Of a stretch of 64,000 nt of DNA, positions 42,515 to 51,464 are shown one piece after another. Both the position numbers and the translations under genes were made by a program. Below the pieces are notes generated by a model. That model had not been told where the DNA came from, made no database searches, and saw only the letters and a list, made by a program, of their open reading frames with translations. Numbering within the stretch: position 1 is the first letter of the stretch; every line of letters starts with the position of its first letter. Origin of the DNA: Variovorax sp. PMC12 (lineage in GTDB: Bacteria; Pseudomonadota; Gammaproteobacteria; Burkholderiales; Burkholderiaceae_C); the NCBI RefSeq assembly GCF_003019815.1, contig NZ_CP027774.1:62001-126000 (forward strand), read 5' to 3'.

Positions 42515-44892
42515 TTGACGAGCTCCTGTTGCGGCTTCGCGCTCTCGAGGGCCTTGAGCAGGCGCCGCGGTGTCAGAGGCGTCATCAGCACCTCGGCCGC
42601 GCCCGTGCCTCGCAATGCGTCGTTCACGGCGTTGAAGATCACCGCGGGCGGCGCGATGGCGCCTCCCTCCCCCACGCCCTTCGCGCCGAATTCGGTGTGA
42701 GGCGACGGTGTCTCGAAGTGCTCGATGCGGATGCGAGGCACTTCCGTGGCGCCAGGCAGGATGTAGTCGGCCAGCGTGGAAGCCAGCGGCTGGCCTTGGT
42801 CGTCGTACGGGCTCTCTTCGTACATCGCGGTGCCGATGCCCTGCGCGATGCCGCCGATGGTTTGGCCCTCTACGATCATCGGATTGACCATGGTGCCGCA
42901 ATCCTCGACCACGACGTAGTCGAGGATCTCGACCTCGCCTGTCTGCGTGTCGACCGCGACGACGACGGCATGGGTCGCATACGTAAAGGTACCGGTGTCG
43001 ACTTTGGGCTTGTACGCACGCGAAACCTCCAGGCCACCAAGATGCACGTTCTCGGGCAGGTCCTGCGGCGTGAGGTACCACGCGCCACCCACCTGGGACA
43101 GCGGAATCGACTTTTCTCCGGCCACGGCGAACCCTTCTACCAACGCGACGGTCTGCGGATCCACGCCCATGAGATAGGCGGCGATCGACTGGATGCGGGG
43201 CAGCAGTTCCTTGCACGCGGTCGCGATGGCGCCTCCCGACATGACGGTCGCCCGGGATGCGTAGGTGCCCGATGAGAAGGGCGTGAGCGCGGTGTCGCCA
43301 TGCACGACCCGGATACGCGCAACGGGAATGCCGAGCACATCGTTGGCGATCTGCGCGAAACTGGTCTCCATGCCCTGGCCATGCGAGTGCACGCCGACGC
43401 GCACTTCGAGCCCGCCGTCCGCGGTCATCCGCACCACCGCCTGATCAAAACCGGGCACCACCGGAAGACCCCAGTTGGCGAACACCGTCGTGCCGTGCGC
43501 GGACTGCTCGGTATAAGTGGCCGTGCCGAACCCGATCCGGCGTCCGTCCGGCTCTCCCCGGGTTTGACGCTCACGCACGGCAGCCACTCCGACCATCTCG
43601 ACGGCGCGGCGAAGGCTCGCGGGAAAGTCGCCGCTGTCGAAGTGCTTGTTGGCCACGTTGACGTAGGGCATGGCATCGGCCGGCACGAGGTTGTCCATGC
43701 GAACCTCCCACGGTTCCCGGCCCACTTCGCGCGCCACGGCATCCATAAGAAGTTCGATTGCAAAACAGACACCGGTGCGCGCCACGCCGCGGTAAGCCAT
43801 GAAGCCCGGCTTATTGGTCGCGACACACAAGGTCTCGCATCGGTAGCCACGGAAGGTGTACGGACCGGGCAGGTTGCCGATCGCTTGACCAGGCTCCAGG
43901 CCCACGAAGAACGGATAGTACGAATAGGCGCCGCCGTCGATGGTGATGACAGCGTCCAACGCCAGGAGCTTGCCCGTGCGGTCCGCGTAGGCAGTGAGCT
44001 TGTAGTGATGCTGCCGCGTGTTGGCACCGACGATCAGATGCTCGCGCCGATCCTCAAGATAGCGAAATGGGGTTCGGTACGTCTTGGCCAGCCAGGCAAT
44101 GCACAGATCTTCGGGGTACAGCTGCCCTTTATAGCCAAAGGCGCCTCCCACGTCGGGGGACACCACACGCACCGCCTCCTCGTTCATCGAGAGGTGCTGG
44201 GCGATGCCGACGCGCAGCAAATGCGGAACCTGCGTCGCACTGACGACCACAAGTTGATCGGCCTGGAAGTCCCAGTAGGCCAGCACCGACTTTCCCTCCA
44301 GCGGCACGATGCACTGGCGCGACAGCTCGACGGTGCGACTAACTTTCACCTCCGCCTTCGCGGCAAGTTCATCGAAGTCGCGATTGGCCCGCAGCGTGAG
44401 AAAGACATTGTCTTTCCACCCAGGGTGAAGGAAGTCTCCCGTCGCCGCAAGAGAAGACTCGGCGCCGTGGTAGACGGGCAGCTCGTCATAGGAAACCTGA
44501 ACCTCTTCGAGCAGGTCTTCTGCCACTGCACGCGTTGGCGCAACGGCCATGGCGATCGCCTCTCCCACGTGCCGGACCTTGCCCGAAGCCAGCGGCGGCA
44601 AGGCCGAGTACTGGTATGTGGGCAGCGAAGACGGCGAACCGATGTCCGCCGCGTCCGTCATCATCTCGCGCACGAAGATCTTCCCCGCATGCTCTTGCGG
44701 AATCTCGACACCCGTGATGGTGGCGTGCGCCAGCGGGCTGCGCAGGAAGGCGACCTCCTGCAGACCAGGCAGCACGAAGTCGCCCACGAAATTGCCTTTG
44801 CCAACCATGTGGCGCGCGTCTTCCTTGCGAGGCACACGGGCGCCGATGCCCTCGGGCTTAAGAACTCTCGCCGGGATGTCTGCCTGGTTCAT
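42511..44892 (-). CDS. picA: Molybdenum hydroxylase large (molybdopterin) subunit
   Basis: 793 residues, CoxL/XdhB family. Moco-binding text includes VSPDVGGAFGYKGQLYPEDL, GFMAYRGVARTGVCFAIELL and the catalytic Glu in AKGVGEGGAIAPPAVIFNAV. The active-site loop is AYRGVART, not the AYRCSFR of CO dehydrogenase, so it is a ring hydroxylase rather than a CO oxidase. First gene of the leftward operon. Nicotinate-type specificity is an alternative, but the decarboxylase and Rieske genes opposite favour picolinate. Confidence 0.88.
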   Translation of the reverse strand: MNQADIPARVLKPEGIGARVPRKEDARHMVGKGNFVGDFVLPGLQEVAFLRSPLAHATITGVEIPQEHAGKIFVREMMTDAADIGSPSSLPTYQYSALPPLASGKVRHVGEAIAMAVAPTRAVAEDLLEEVQVSYDELPVYHGAESSLAATGDFLHPGWKDNVFLTLRANRDFDELAAKAEVKVSRTVELSRQCIVPLEGKSVLAYWDFQADQLVVVSATQVPHLLRVGIAQHLSMNEEAVRVVSPDVGGAFGYKGQLYPEDLCIAWLAKTYRTPFRYLEDRREHLIVGANTRQHHYKLTAYADRTGKLLALDAVITIDGGAYSYYPFFVGLEPGQAIGNLPGPYTFRGYRCETLCVATNKPGFMAYRGVARTGVCFAIELLMDAVAREVGREPWEVRMDNLVPADAMPYVNVANKHFDSGDFPASLRRAVEMVGVAAVRERQTRGEPDGRRIGFGTATYTEQSAHGTTVFANWGLPVVPGFDQAVVRMTADGGLEVRVGVHSHGQGMETSFAQIANDVLGIPVARIRVVHGDTALTPFSSGTYASRATVMSGGAIATACKELLPRIQSIAAYLMGVDPQTVALVEGFAVAGEKSIPLSQVGGAWYLTPQDLPENVHLGGLEVSRAYKPKVDTGTFTYATHAVVVAVDTQTGEVEILDYVVVEDCGTMVNPMIVEGQTIGGIAQGIGTAMYEESPYDDQGQPLASTLADYILPGATEVPRIRIEHFETPSPHTEFGAKGVGEGGAIAPPAVIFNAVNDALRGTGAAEVLMTPLTPRRLLKALESAKPQQELVK

Positions 44893-44995
44893 GCGTTTCC
44901 TTCTGCTTGACTGATTGTTCCCGGGCGCCGCTCGGGATGTGCGGCATCGTCCGAGGTCAGGACTTCATGCGTATTTGTGACAGTACACGTTCATA

Positions 44996-45024
44996 AGTAT
45001 AGGCCTGCTTGTCACGCGCGTGAA
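44996..45024 (-). promoter_or_regulatory. Candidate promoter of the leftward picA operon
   Basis: Minus strand TTCACG (45024-45019), 17-base spacer, TATACT (45001-44996). The start would be near 44,989 with a leader of about 97 bases. Confidence 0.5.
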
Positions 45025-45165
45025 GACGGTGGTTGATGATGAAAACCCTGATCCATCCATCTCCCTGATTCGGTGCACTTTAGCGCCTATACGCACTGTG
45101 TCCGAACTTTTCACACAGGCATCTCCGTCCACTCTGGTGCAAGTCCAACAAGTACAAACCCGCAC

Positions 45166-45194
45166 TTGAAAAAAGAATTCGGCCGCCCTAATAT
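45166..45194 (+). promoter_or_regulatory. Promoter of the rightward picB operon
   Basis: TTGAAA (45166-45171), exactly 17 bases, TAATAT (45189-45194). Transcription would begin about 45,201, 46 bases before the ferredoxin ATG. Confidence 0.7.
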
Positions 45195-45198
45195 GCCA

Positions 45199-45230
45199 GT
45201 TCACTGAGTATTTATTTCAGTTCTCTGAAC
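45199..45230. promoter_or_regulatory. Candidate PicR operator
   Basis: Direct repeat GTTCACTGA (45199-45207) and GTTCTCTGA (45220-45228), 21 bases or two helical turns apart, with ACTGA-N9-TCAGT (45203-45221) as an inverted repeat and an outer GTTCA/TGAAC pair. It covers the predicted transcription start, a repressor position that fits a MarR protein. Confidence 0.5.
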
Positions 45231-45246
45231 GACAGGATAGAAGCCC

Positions 45247-45564
45247 ATGGATTGGATCAAGGTCGCCTCGGCGCAAGAGCTGAGCAACGATGAAGCGAAG
45301 ACCGTCGATGTCGCTGGCTATGGGGTTGCGCTGTACCGGATCGACGACGAATTCTTTGCCACCGACAGCATGTGCACTCATGCCACCGCGCTGCTGTCGG
45401 AGGGCTACGTGGAAGACGGTTGTGTCGAATGCCCGCTGCACCAGGCCCGCTTCGACATTCGCACGGGCAAGGCGATGTGCGCGCCGGCCACCGTGGACCT
45501 GCGCACCCACACCGTAAAGCGGGAGGGCGATCACATCTACGTGCTGTCGCCCGCTGGCAAATGA
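45247..45564 (+). CDS. picB: Rieske ferredoxin component of 6-hydroxypicolinate oxygenase
   Basis: 105 residues. Rieske ligands Cys43-x-His45 (MCTHATA) and Cys62-x2-His65 (CPLHQA). Soluble electron carrier between the FAD reductase and the oxygenase. First gene of the rightward operon; stop overlaps the reductase start as ATGA. Component numbering not assigned. Confidence 0.88.
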   Translation: MDWIKVASAQELSNDEAKTVDVAGYGVALYRIDDEFFATDSMCTHATALLSEGYVEDGCVECPLHQARFDIRTGKAMCAPATVDLRTHTVKREGDHIYVLSPAGK

Positions 45565-46814
45565 CATCGCGCGGCATCGTCATCGTCGGTGCGGGCCAGT
45601 CGGCGGCCGTTGCGGCACACGCCCTGCGCGAGCACGGCTATAGCGGGCGCATCACGATGGTGGGCCGGGAGCGCCACAGGCCGTATGAGCGCCCTCTGTT
45701 GTCGAAGGCCGTCCTGGTGGCTGCGGAGGCGCCCAGGCTCGACGTGCTCACCGACGACGCCTGGACACGCAGCGACGTCGAACTGCTGAGCGGCAGCGAA
45801 GCGGTTGCACTGGATCTCCAGCGGCAGCATGTCCGTCTTGCGGACGGGCGGATACTCGCGTACGAGTCCTGCCTGATCGCCACCGGCGGTGAGGCCACCA
45901 CGCTGGCGTGCGTGCCGGCCGGCCGCGCGGGCGTGCACTACATCCGCACGCTGGACGACGCGCATCGGCTGCGCACCGCACTCCAGGCAAAGCCGCAGGT
46001 CGCGGTTCTTGGCGGTGGATTCCTCGGCCTCGAGGTCGCAAACTCGGCGCTGTCCGCGGGCGCCTCGGTGACGGTGCTCGAACGCGCGCCATCACTGCTA
46101 GATCGCTTCGTGCCGCCGCAGGCGTCTGAATGGCTCGAAGCGAAGTTGCACGCAGCGGGCGCCAGGCTCCTGCTCGGCGCTTCCTGCAGTGGCGTCCATT
46201 CATTGCCGCAAGGCCGGTTGCGCTTGAGCACCAGCACCGGCGATCTCGAAGTGGACGAGGTGGTCATCGCCATCGGCTTGTCTCCGAACGACGCGCTGGC
46301 CCGCGATGCGGGGCTGGAGACGGCAGCAGGCAGCGGCATTTTGGTCGACGCGTCTTGCCGCACGAGCAACGCACACGTGTTCGCATGCGGCGACTGCACC
46401 AGCCAGCGCCGTGCCGGACAGGCGGCGCCGACGCGCCTTGAATCCTGGCAGAACGCGAACGAGCAGGGGCGCACTGCCGCTGCCGCCATGCTCGGCCTGC
46501 CTCTTCCCGCACCCGCGGTGCCGTGGTTCTGGACTGACCAGGGCAAACACAACATCCAGATGCTGGGCCTGCCGGCCAGCGATCTGGAATACGTGCGCCG
46601 TGGTAGCCCGGCCAACGACAAGGTGCTATGGATCGGCCATCGGGACGGCGTGCCGGTGCACGGCGTCGCAATCAACGCAGGCGCCGATCTGCGGGCCGTT
46701 CGCCCGCTCTTCGAACGCGGGCGGCGCGTGCAGTGGGACGACTTCGCACTGGACGCTACCAACCTTCGCACATGGGCCAAGCAGATGCAAGCCGACGTCG
46801 CGACCACCACTTAA
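45561..46814 (+). CDS. picB: FAD-dependent ferredoxin reductase component
   Basis: 417 residues. FAD loop IVIVGAGQSAAVAAHALRE at the N-terminus, NAD loop VAVLGGGFLGLEVANSAL near residue 150, and the second FAD motif HVFACGDCTS. Same family as aromatic-dioxygenase reductases (BphA4-like). Moves electrons from NAD(P)H to the Rieske ferredoxin encoded just upstream. Confidence 0.9.
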   Translation: MTSRGIVIVGAGQSAAVAAHALREHGYSGRITMVGRERHRPYERPLLSKAVLVAAEAPRLDVLTDDAWTRSDVELLSGSEAVALDLQRQHVRLADGRILAYESCLIATGGEATTLACVPAGRAGVHYIRTLDDAHRLRTALQAKPQVAVLGGGFLGLEVANSALSAGASVTVLERAPSLLDRFVPPQASEWLEAKLHAAGARLLLGASCSGVHSLPQGRLRLSTSTGDLEVDEVVIAIGLSPNDALARDAGLETAAGSGILVDASCRTSNAHVFACGDCTSQRRAGQAAPTRLESWQNANEQGRTAAAAMLGLPLPAPAVPWFWTDQGKHNIQMLGLPASDLEYVRRGSPANDKVLWIGHRDGVPVHGVAINAGADLRAVRPLFERGRRVQWDDFALDATNLRTWAKQMQADVATTT

Positions 46815-46843
46815 ACCACCTCTCTCAAAGCTAAGGAGCTTTC

Positions 46844-48154
46844 ATGTATCAATCGCAGGCGGTCATCGGCATCACGAATGCCCGGAAGAATCCGCCCTTG
46901 GAGCAATGCGTCTGGCCCGCGGACGCCATGAACAACATTCCGGACTGGGTCTACACCAGCCAGGCGAACTATGACCAGGAGATCGAGCGCATCTTTCGGG
47001 GGGACACCTGGAACTTTGTCGCCCTGGAAGCGGAGATTCCCAACCCCGGCGACTACAAGCGTGGTTATGTGGGCGCCACGGCCGTCGTGATCGTGCGCGC
47101 GGAGGACGACACGATCTCCGTCTTCGAAAACCGCTGTGCCCATCGCGGCGCGGAGTTCTGTCGCGCCAGCCAGGGCAACACGAAGGAGTTCGTCTGCCCC
47201 TACCACCAGTGGTCATACGACCTCAAGGGCAACCTGCAGGGGGTCCCGTTCAAGCGTGGCATCAACAAGGTGGGCGGCATGCCGGCGGACTTCAAGAACG
47301 CCGACCACGGCACCCGCCAGCTGCGCGTAGCCACCCGCAACGGCGTGGTGTTTGCCACCTACTCCGACAAGACCCCTCCGCTGGAGGAGTACATGACGAA
47401 GGAGATCGTCGAGGAGTTCGACGTTCCGTTCTCGGGCAAGAAGCTAAAGATTCTCGGCTACTGCCGCAACGAGCTCCCGTGTAACTGGAAGATGTACCAC
47501 GAGAACCTCAAGGATCCGTACCACGCGACGCTGCTGCATTCGTTTCTCGTGGTGTTCGGTCTGCTGGTCCCCGGCATCAAGTCGATCGTCTTTGCGGACA
47601 AGGTGCATGGCCGGCACGGCTTCATGGCGTCGGCCAAGCCGGACGAGATCTACGCTACGGTCGCCGACGACGACAAGGCGCAGATGCGCTCCTTCAGCGA
47701 CAACCTTCGGTTGCGCGACGAACGGTTCCTCGACTACGTGCGAGAGTTCAAGTCGCCCTGGTCCGCCAACATGATGACCATGTGGCCGAACCTCATCGTG
47801 CAGCGCCAGATGAACACGATGGGCGTGCGCCAGATCATTCCGAACGGCCCGAACAGCATGGTGATGCAGTGGACGATGTTCGGGTACGAGGACGACACGC
47901 CGGAGATGACACGGCACCGCCTTCGCCAGGGCAACCTCATGGGCCCGGCCGGCTTCCTGGGCCTCGAGGACAACGAGGCTTTGAAGTTCGTGCAGGAAGG
48001 CCTGCGCAATTCTTCCACGGACAACAACGTCGTGAAGCTTGATGCCGGCCACCAGGGCACGACACGCAATCTCATCTCCGAGTCCTGCATCCGCTCCCTC
48101 TACCAGTATTACCGGGACGTGATGGATGTCCGTGTCGCGGAGAAAGCAGCATGA
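46844..48154 (+). CDS. picB: Rieske non-haem iron oxygenase, alpha subunit
   Basis: 436 residues. Rieske centre Cys98/His100 and Cys118/His121 (CAHRGAEFC, CPYHQWSYD). Mononuclear iron ligands His227 and His232 with bridging Asp224 in ENLKDPYHATLLHSF. Closest in style to salicylate/anthranilate hydroxylase alpha subunits. In this cluster it should 3-hydroxylate 6-hydroxypicolinate (assignment from context). Has its own GGAG-like site after a 29-base gap. Confidence 0.87.
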   Translation: MYQSQAVIGITNARKNPPLEQCVWPADAMNNIPDWVYTSQANYDQEIERIFRGDTWNFVALEAEIPNPGDYKRGYVGATAVVIVRAEDDTISVFENRCAHRGAEFCRASQGNTKEFVCPYHQWSYDLKGNLQGVPFKRGINKVGGMPADFKNADHGTRQLRVATRNGVVFATYSDKTPPLEEYMTKEIVEEFDVPFSGKKLKILGYCRNELPCNWKMYHENLKDPYHATLLHSFLVVFGLLVPGIKSIVFADKVHGRHGFMASAKPDEIYATVADDDKAQMRSFSDNLRLRDERFLDYVREFKSPWSANMMTMWPNLIVQRQMNTMGVRQIIPNGPNSMVMQWTMFGYEDDTPEMTRHRLRQGNLMGPAGFLGLEDNEALKFVQEGLRNSSTDNNVVKLDAGHQGTTRNLISESCIRSLYQYYRDVMDVRVAEKAA

Positions 48155-48666
48155 AGGATCGCCTCGCCTACGCCAAGACCACCATCTCGCCGCGACGCGC
48201 GGCCGAACTGCGCGCCGAGATCGAGTCGTTTCACGTCGAGTACTGCGCGGTCCTGGATGCGAACGACGTGGAACGCTGGCCGGACTTCTTCAGCCAGGAA
48301 GCGACGTACCGCGTGACATCGCGCCAGAACGCGCTCTTGAACATGCCCGTGGGACTCATCTACTGCGAAGGCCTGGACATGATCATCGACCGCGCCCTCG
48401 CCGTCGCGCACTCGCAGATGTTCGCGCCGCGGCACATGCTGCATGTGCTGGGGATTGCCCGCGTACTGGAAGAGACGGAAAACACGATCAGTTCCCAGAC
48501 GCCCTTCATCCTCATGCAGACCCTTGTGGAGGGCCCATCGACGGTGCATCTGGCCGGGGTCTACCACGACCGCTTCGTGCGCGAAGGCGACCGGCTGCTG
48601 CTTGCCAGCCGTGAAGTGATCCACGACACCGAAATTCTCGACACCGCCTTGGCGTACCCGGTCTGA
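48151..48666 (+). CDS. picB: Rieske oxygenase, beta subunit
   Basis: 171 residues, NTF2-like structural subunit. Typical wording: FHVEYCAVLDANDVERWPDF, TYRVTSRQNAL, HMLHVLGIARVLEETENTIS. Start overlaps the alpha stop as ATGA. With ferredoxin, reductase and alpha it makes a four-component oxygenase, as described for PicB. Confidence 0.9.
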   Translation: MKDRLAYAKTTISPRRAAELRAEIESFHVEYCAVLDANDVERWPDFFSQEATYRVTSRQNALLNMPVGLIYCEGLDMIIDRALAVAHSQMFAPRHMLHVLGIARVLEETENTISSQTPFILMQTLVEGPSTVHLAGVYHDRFVREGDRLLLASREVIHDTEILDTALAYPV

Positions 48667-48683
48667 GGCCACCCAGGAAGACT

Positions 48684-49679
48684 ATGAAACAAACTCCCAA
48701 AATCGCACTGGAAGAGCACTTCTCGGCCCCAGGGTTCGACGCGTACTCCTCCCCCTACACGCGGGCGCTTCCCGCCGCATTCGTCGCCAAGCTCGACGCT
48801 CGGCTGACCGACTTCGACGACCAGCGCCTCTCGGAAATGGACGCAGGCAACATCGAGTACGTCGTGCTATCGCAGACCATGCCCGGCGTACAGGCCGAGG
48901 TGGATCGCGACACCGCCATCCGCCGGGCGCGCGAGAACAACGAGTTCCTTGTCGAACGTGTCTCGCGCCATCCGCAGCGCTTCGGTGCCTTCGCCCACGT
49001 GGCCATGCAGGATCCGGCCGCCGCGGCCAAGGAGCTGGAGCGCACCGTGGTCGAACACGGTTTCAAGGGCGCGATGATCAACGGCCACACCCTCGGCCGA
49101 TATTACGAAGGTGCCGCATTCGATGTGTTCTGGGAGCGCGCAGAGGCGCTAGGCGTACCCATCTACTTGCATCCCAACGCGTTCAGCCAAGCACCGGCTC
49201 TGCTCGAAGGCATGCCGGTGCTCCAGGGCGCAGCCTGGGGATGGGGCGTCGAGACAGCGGGCCATGCGTTGCGCCTGCTGTTCGGCGGGGTGTTCGACCG
49301 CTTCCCGCGCTTGACCCTGGTGTTGGGCCACATGGGCGAGGCCCTGCCGTACCAGCGCTGGCGCATCGACAGCCGCTTCGCCGCGTATCCATCGGGCATC
49401 ACGCTGGCGCGCAAGCCCAGCGAGTACATCGGCAGCAACATCCTGATCACCACGTCGGGCGTGTGCTCCGCACCGGCGTTGCTGGGCGCCATTGGCGAGC
49501 TCGGGGCACAGGCCGTGCTCTTCTCGGTGGACTACCCCTACGAGTCGACCGCCGAGGCCTGTGACTTCATCGAAGCCGCCCCGCTGGACGACAAGACGCG
49601 GGCACAGGTGTGCCATGGCAATGCGCGCCGGCTCTTCAAGCTGGGCAGCCCGGAAGACCTGGCGCTGCTTCAGTTCTGA
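48684..49679 (+). CDS. picC: 3,6-dihydroxypicolinate decarboxylase (PicC), amidohydrolase family
   Basis: 331 residues, ACMSD/gamma-resorcylate-decarboxylase type amidohydrolase. Metal and catalytic residues: Glu10 and His12 (IALEEHF), His163 (YLHPNAF), His216 (LGHMGEA) and Asp283 (FSVDYPYE). Non-oxidative decarboxylation would give 2,5-dihydroxypyridine. Lies between the oxygenase and the 2,5-dihydroxypyridine dioxygenase, which supports this over a benzoate-type decarboxylase. Confidence 0.82.
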   Translation: MKQTPKIALEEHFSAPGFDAYSSPYTRALPAAFVAKLDARLTDFDDQRLSEMDAGNIEYVVLSQTMPGVQAEVDRDTAIRRARENNEFLVERVSRHPQRFGAFAHVAMQDPAAAAKELERTVVEHGFKGAMINGHTLGRYYEGAAFDVFWERAEALGVPIYLHPNAFSQAPALLEGMPVLQGAAWGWGVETAGHALRLLFGGVFDRFPRLTLVLGHMGEALPYQRWRIDSRFAAYPSGITLARKPSEYIGSNILITTSGVCSAPALLGAIGELGAQAVLFSVDYPYESTAEACDFIEAAPLDDKTRAQVCHGNARRLFKLGSPEDLALLQF

Positions 49680-49701
49680 CACTCACTCGAAAGGAAAAAA
49701 G

Positions 49702-50745
49702 ATGGCAGTCAGCGACTATCAGATGATCAGGGCGTGGGACGAAGTCCTGAAGCTCAGCAAAGTGGAGCGCGGCCAGACCGTCTCCATTCTGTGCGGCCCC
49801 CACACACACCCGCAGACACTCCAGACGGCGACGATCGCCGCGCAGGCCGCGGGCGCGATCGTGACCCGGATCGAGCTGCAACCCATCAACGCGGAGAAAG
49901 CAACCAGCCGCGACCGGATGAACTATCTGGGTGAAACACCGCTCACGAACAATCCAGTCGCACTCGCTGCAATGAAAAATAGCGATCTCGTCCTTGACTT
50001 GATGGTTCTCCTGTTCTCTCCAGAGCAACTGGAAATTCTAGAGTCCGGAACAAAGATTCTTTTGGTCGCGGAGCCGCCCGAGGTACTGGTGCGAGCGATT
50101 CCTACTGAGGACGATCGCAAGCGCGTCTTGGATGCATCGAAGCTTCTCAAAAAGGCTAAAAAGATGCACGTGACGTCGGCGGCTGGAACGGATGTGACGT
50201 TCCAGCTCGGCGAATTTCCCGTCATCACGGAGTACGGTTTCTGCGAGGAACCCGGGCGCTGGGACCACTGGCCGAGCGGCTTCCTCTTCACTTTCGCCAA
50301 CGAAGGCGGCAGCGACGGAACCATCGTGATCGATCGCGGCGACATCCTACTGCCACAGAGGAACTACGTCTCGGACAAGATCACATTGAACTTGCGCGAC
50401 GGTTTCGTGCGCAGCATTGAAGGTGATGTCGATGCCGCCATGCTGCGCGAGTTTATGGAGGCCTACAAGGATCCCGAAGCCTACGCTATCGCGCACATCG
50501 GCTGGGGAATGCAGCCCCGTTGCTACTGGCACACGTTGTCGCTGATGGACCGCGAGGCGACAACTGGTCAAGATGCGCGCGCGTTCGAAGGCAACTTCCT
50601 GTTTTCCCTGGGCCCGAACAACGAGGCTGGTGGCTCCCGCACCACGCCTTGCCACCTCGACATTCCGCTGCGCAATTGCACGGTGGCGCTGGACGGCACC
50701 GTCGTGGTCCGCGACGGCAAGGTGATCGACGAGGCCTTCCAATGA
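49702..50745 (+). CDS. picD: 2,5-dihydroxypyridine 5,6-dioxygenase (NicX/PicD)
   Basis: 347 residues. The iron ligands His265 (AIAHIGWGM), His318 and Asp320 (CHLDIP) sit at the same residue numbers as in P. putida NicX. Opens 2,5-dihydroxypyridine to N-formylmaleamate. The ATG at 49702 follows AAAGGAAAAAAG; its stop overlaps picF as ATGA. Confidence 0.92.
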   Translation: MAVSDYQMIRAWDEVLKLSKVERGQTVSILCGPHTHPQTLQTATIAAQAAGAIVTRIELQPINAEKATSRDRMNYLGETPLTNNPVALAAMKNSDLVLDLMVLLFSPEQLEILESGTKILLVAEPPEVLVRAIPTEDDRKRVLDASKLLKKAKKMHVTSAAGTDVTFQLGEFPVITEYGFCEEPGRWDHWPSGFLFTFANEGGSDGTIVIDRGDILLPQRNYVSDKITLNLRDGFVRSIEGDVDAAMLREFMEAYKDPEAYAIAHIGWGMQPRCYWHTLSLMDREATTGQDARAFEGNFLFSLGPNNEAGGSRTTPCHLDIPLRNCTVALDGTVVVRDGKVIDEAFQ

Positions 50746-51383
50746 GCTTCGATCAGGCTATCTACCAGAAGCAAGGATTCGGCAATGCCGTCGCGCCGCT
50801 GGCGCCCTACGGCCTGCTGATCATCGACTTCGTCAATGGTTTCGCCGATCCGCTCACCTTCGGTGGCGGCAACATCGCCGACGCGATCGAAAGCACACGC
50901 GGGCTTCTCGACAAAGCGCGACAGCGCCAATGGCCGATCGTGCACACGCGGGTGGTGTACCAGGACGATGGTGCCGACGCCAACATCTTCGCGCTCAAGG
51001 TGCCCCCCATCCTTGCCTTGCGTGAGGATGCGCCGGAAAGCCAGATCGTGCCTCAACTGCAGCCGGAGGCCGGGGAACTGGTGCTGCGCAAGACCAGCCC
51101 CTCGGCCTTCTTTGGGACTTCGCTGGCCGCCTGGTTGTCCCTGCGCGGCGTACGCACGCTACTGATTGCCGGGTGCACGACAAGCGGCTGCGTGCGCGCC
51201 AGCGTGGTCGACGCGATGTGCCACGGGTTCCGCCCGCTCGTCGTGACCGACTGCGTGGGCGACCGTTCGCTGCAGGCCCACGACGCCAACCTGTTCGACA
51301 TGAATCAGAAATACGCGACCTTGATGGCCCGCGACGTCGCCCTCGAAGCGACCGGCAAGGCAGCAGACATCGCGCCGGTCTGA
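50742..51383 (+). CDS. picF: Maleamate amidohydrolase (NicF/PicF)
   Basis: 213 residues, isochorismatase-like cysteine hydrolase. Triad Asp29 (LLIIDFVNGF), Lys117 (VLRKTSPSAF) and Cys150 (GCTTSGCVRAS). Converts maleamate to maleate and ammonia. Coupled to picD by an ATGA overlap. Confidence 0.9.
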   Translation: MSFDQAIYQKQGFGNAVAPLAPYGLLIIDFVNGFADPLTFGGGNIADAIESTRGLLDKARQRQWPIVHTRVVYQDDGADANIFALKVPPILALREDAPESQIVPQLQPEAGELVLRKTSPSAFFGTSLAAWLSLRGVRTLLIAGCTTSGCVRASVVDAMCHGFRPLVVTDCVGDRSLQAHDANLFDMNQKYATLMARDVALEATGKAADIAPV

Positions 51384-51464
51384 TACGCCGTTCGGAGCTC
51401 CGCCAACTCATTCGACCCTCCGGTGCTCACTGCACCGGCCACGCCCCACTACCCGGATAGAACA

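Noticed and set aside
42511..44892. CO dehydrogenase (coxMSL) with CoxG
   Set aside because: The large subunit lacks the AYRCSFR active-site loop and sits with pyridine-ring genes.
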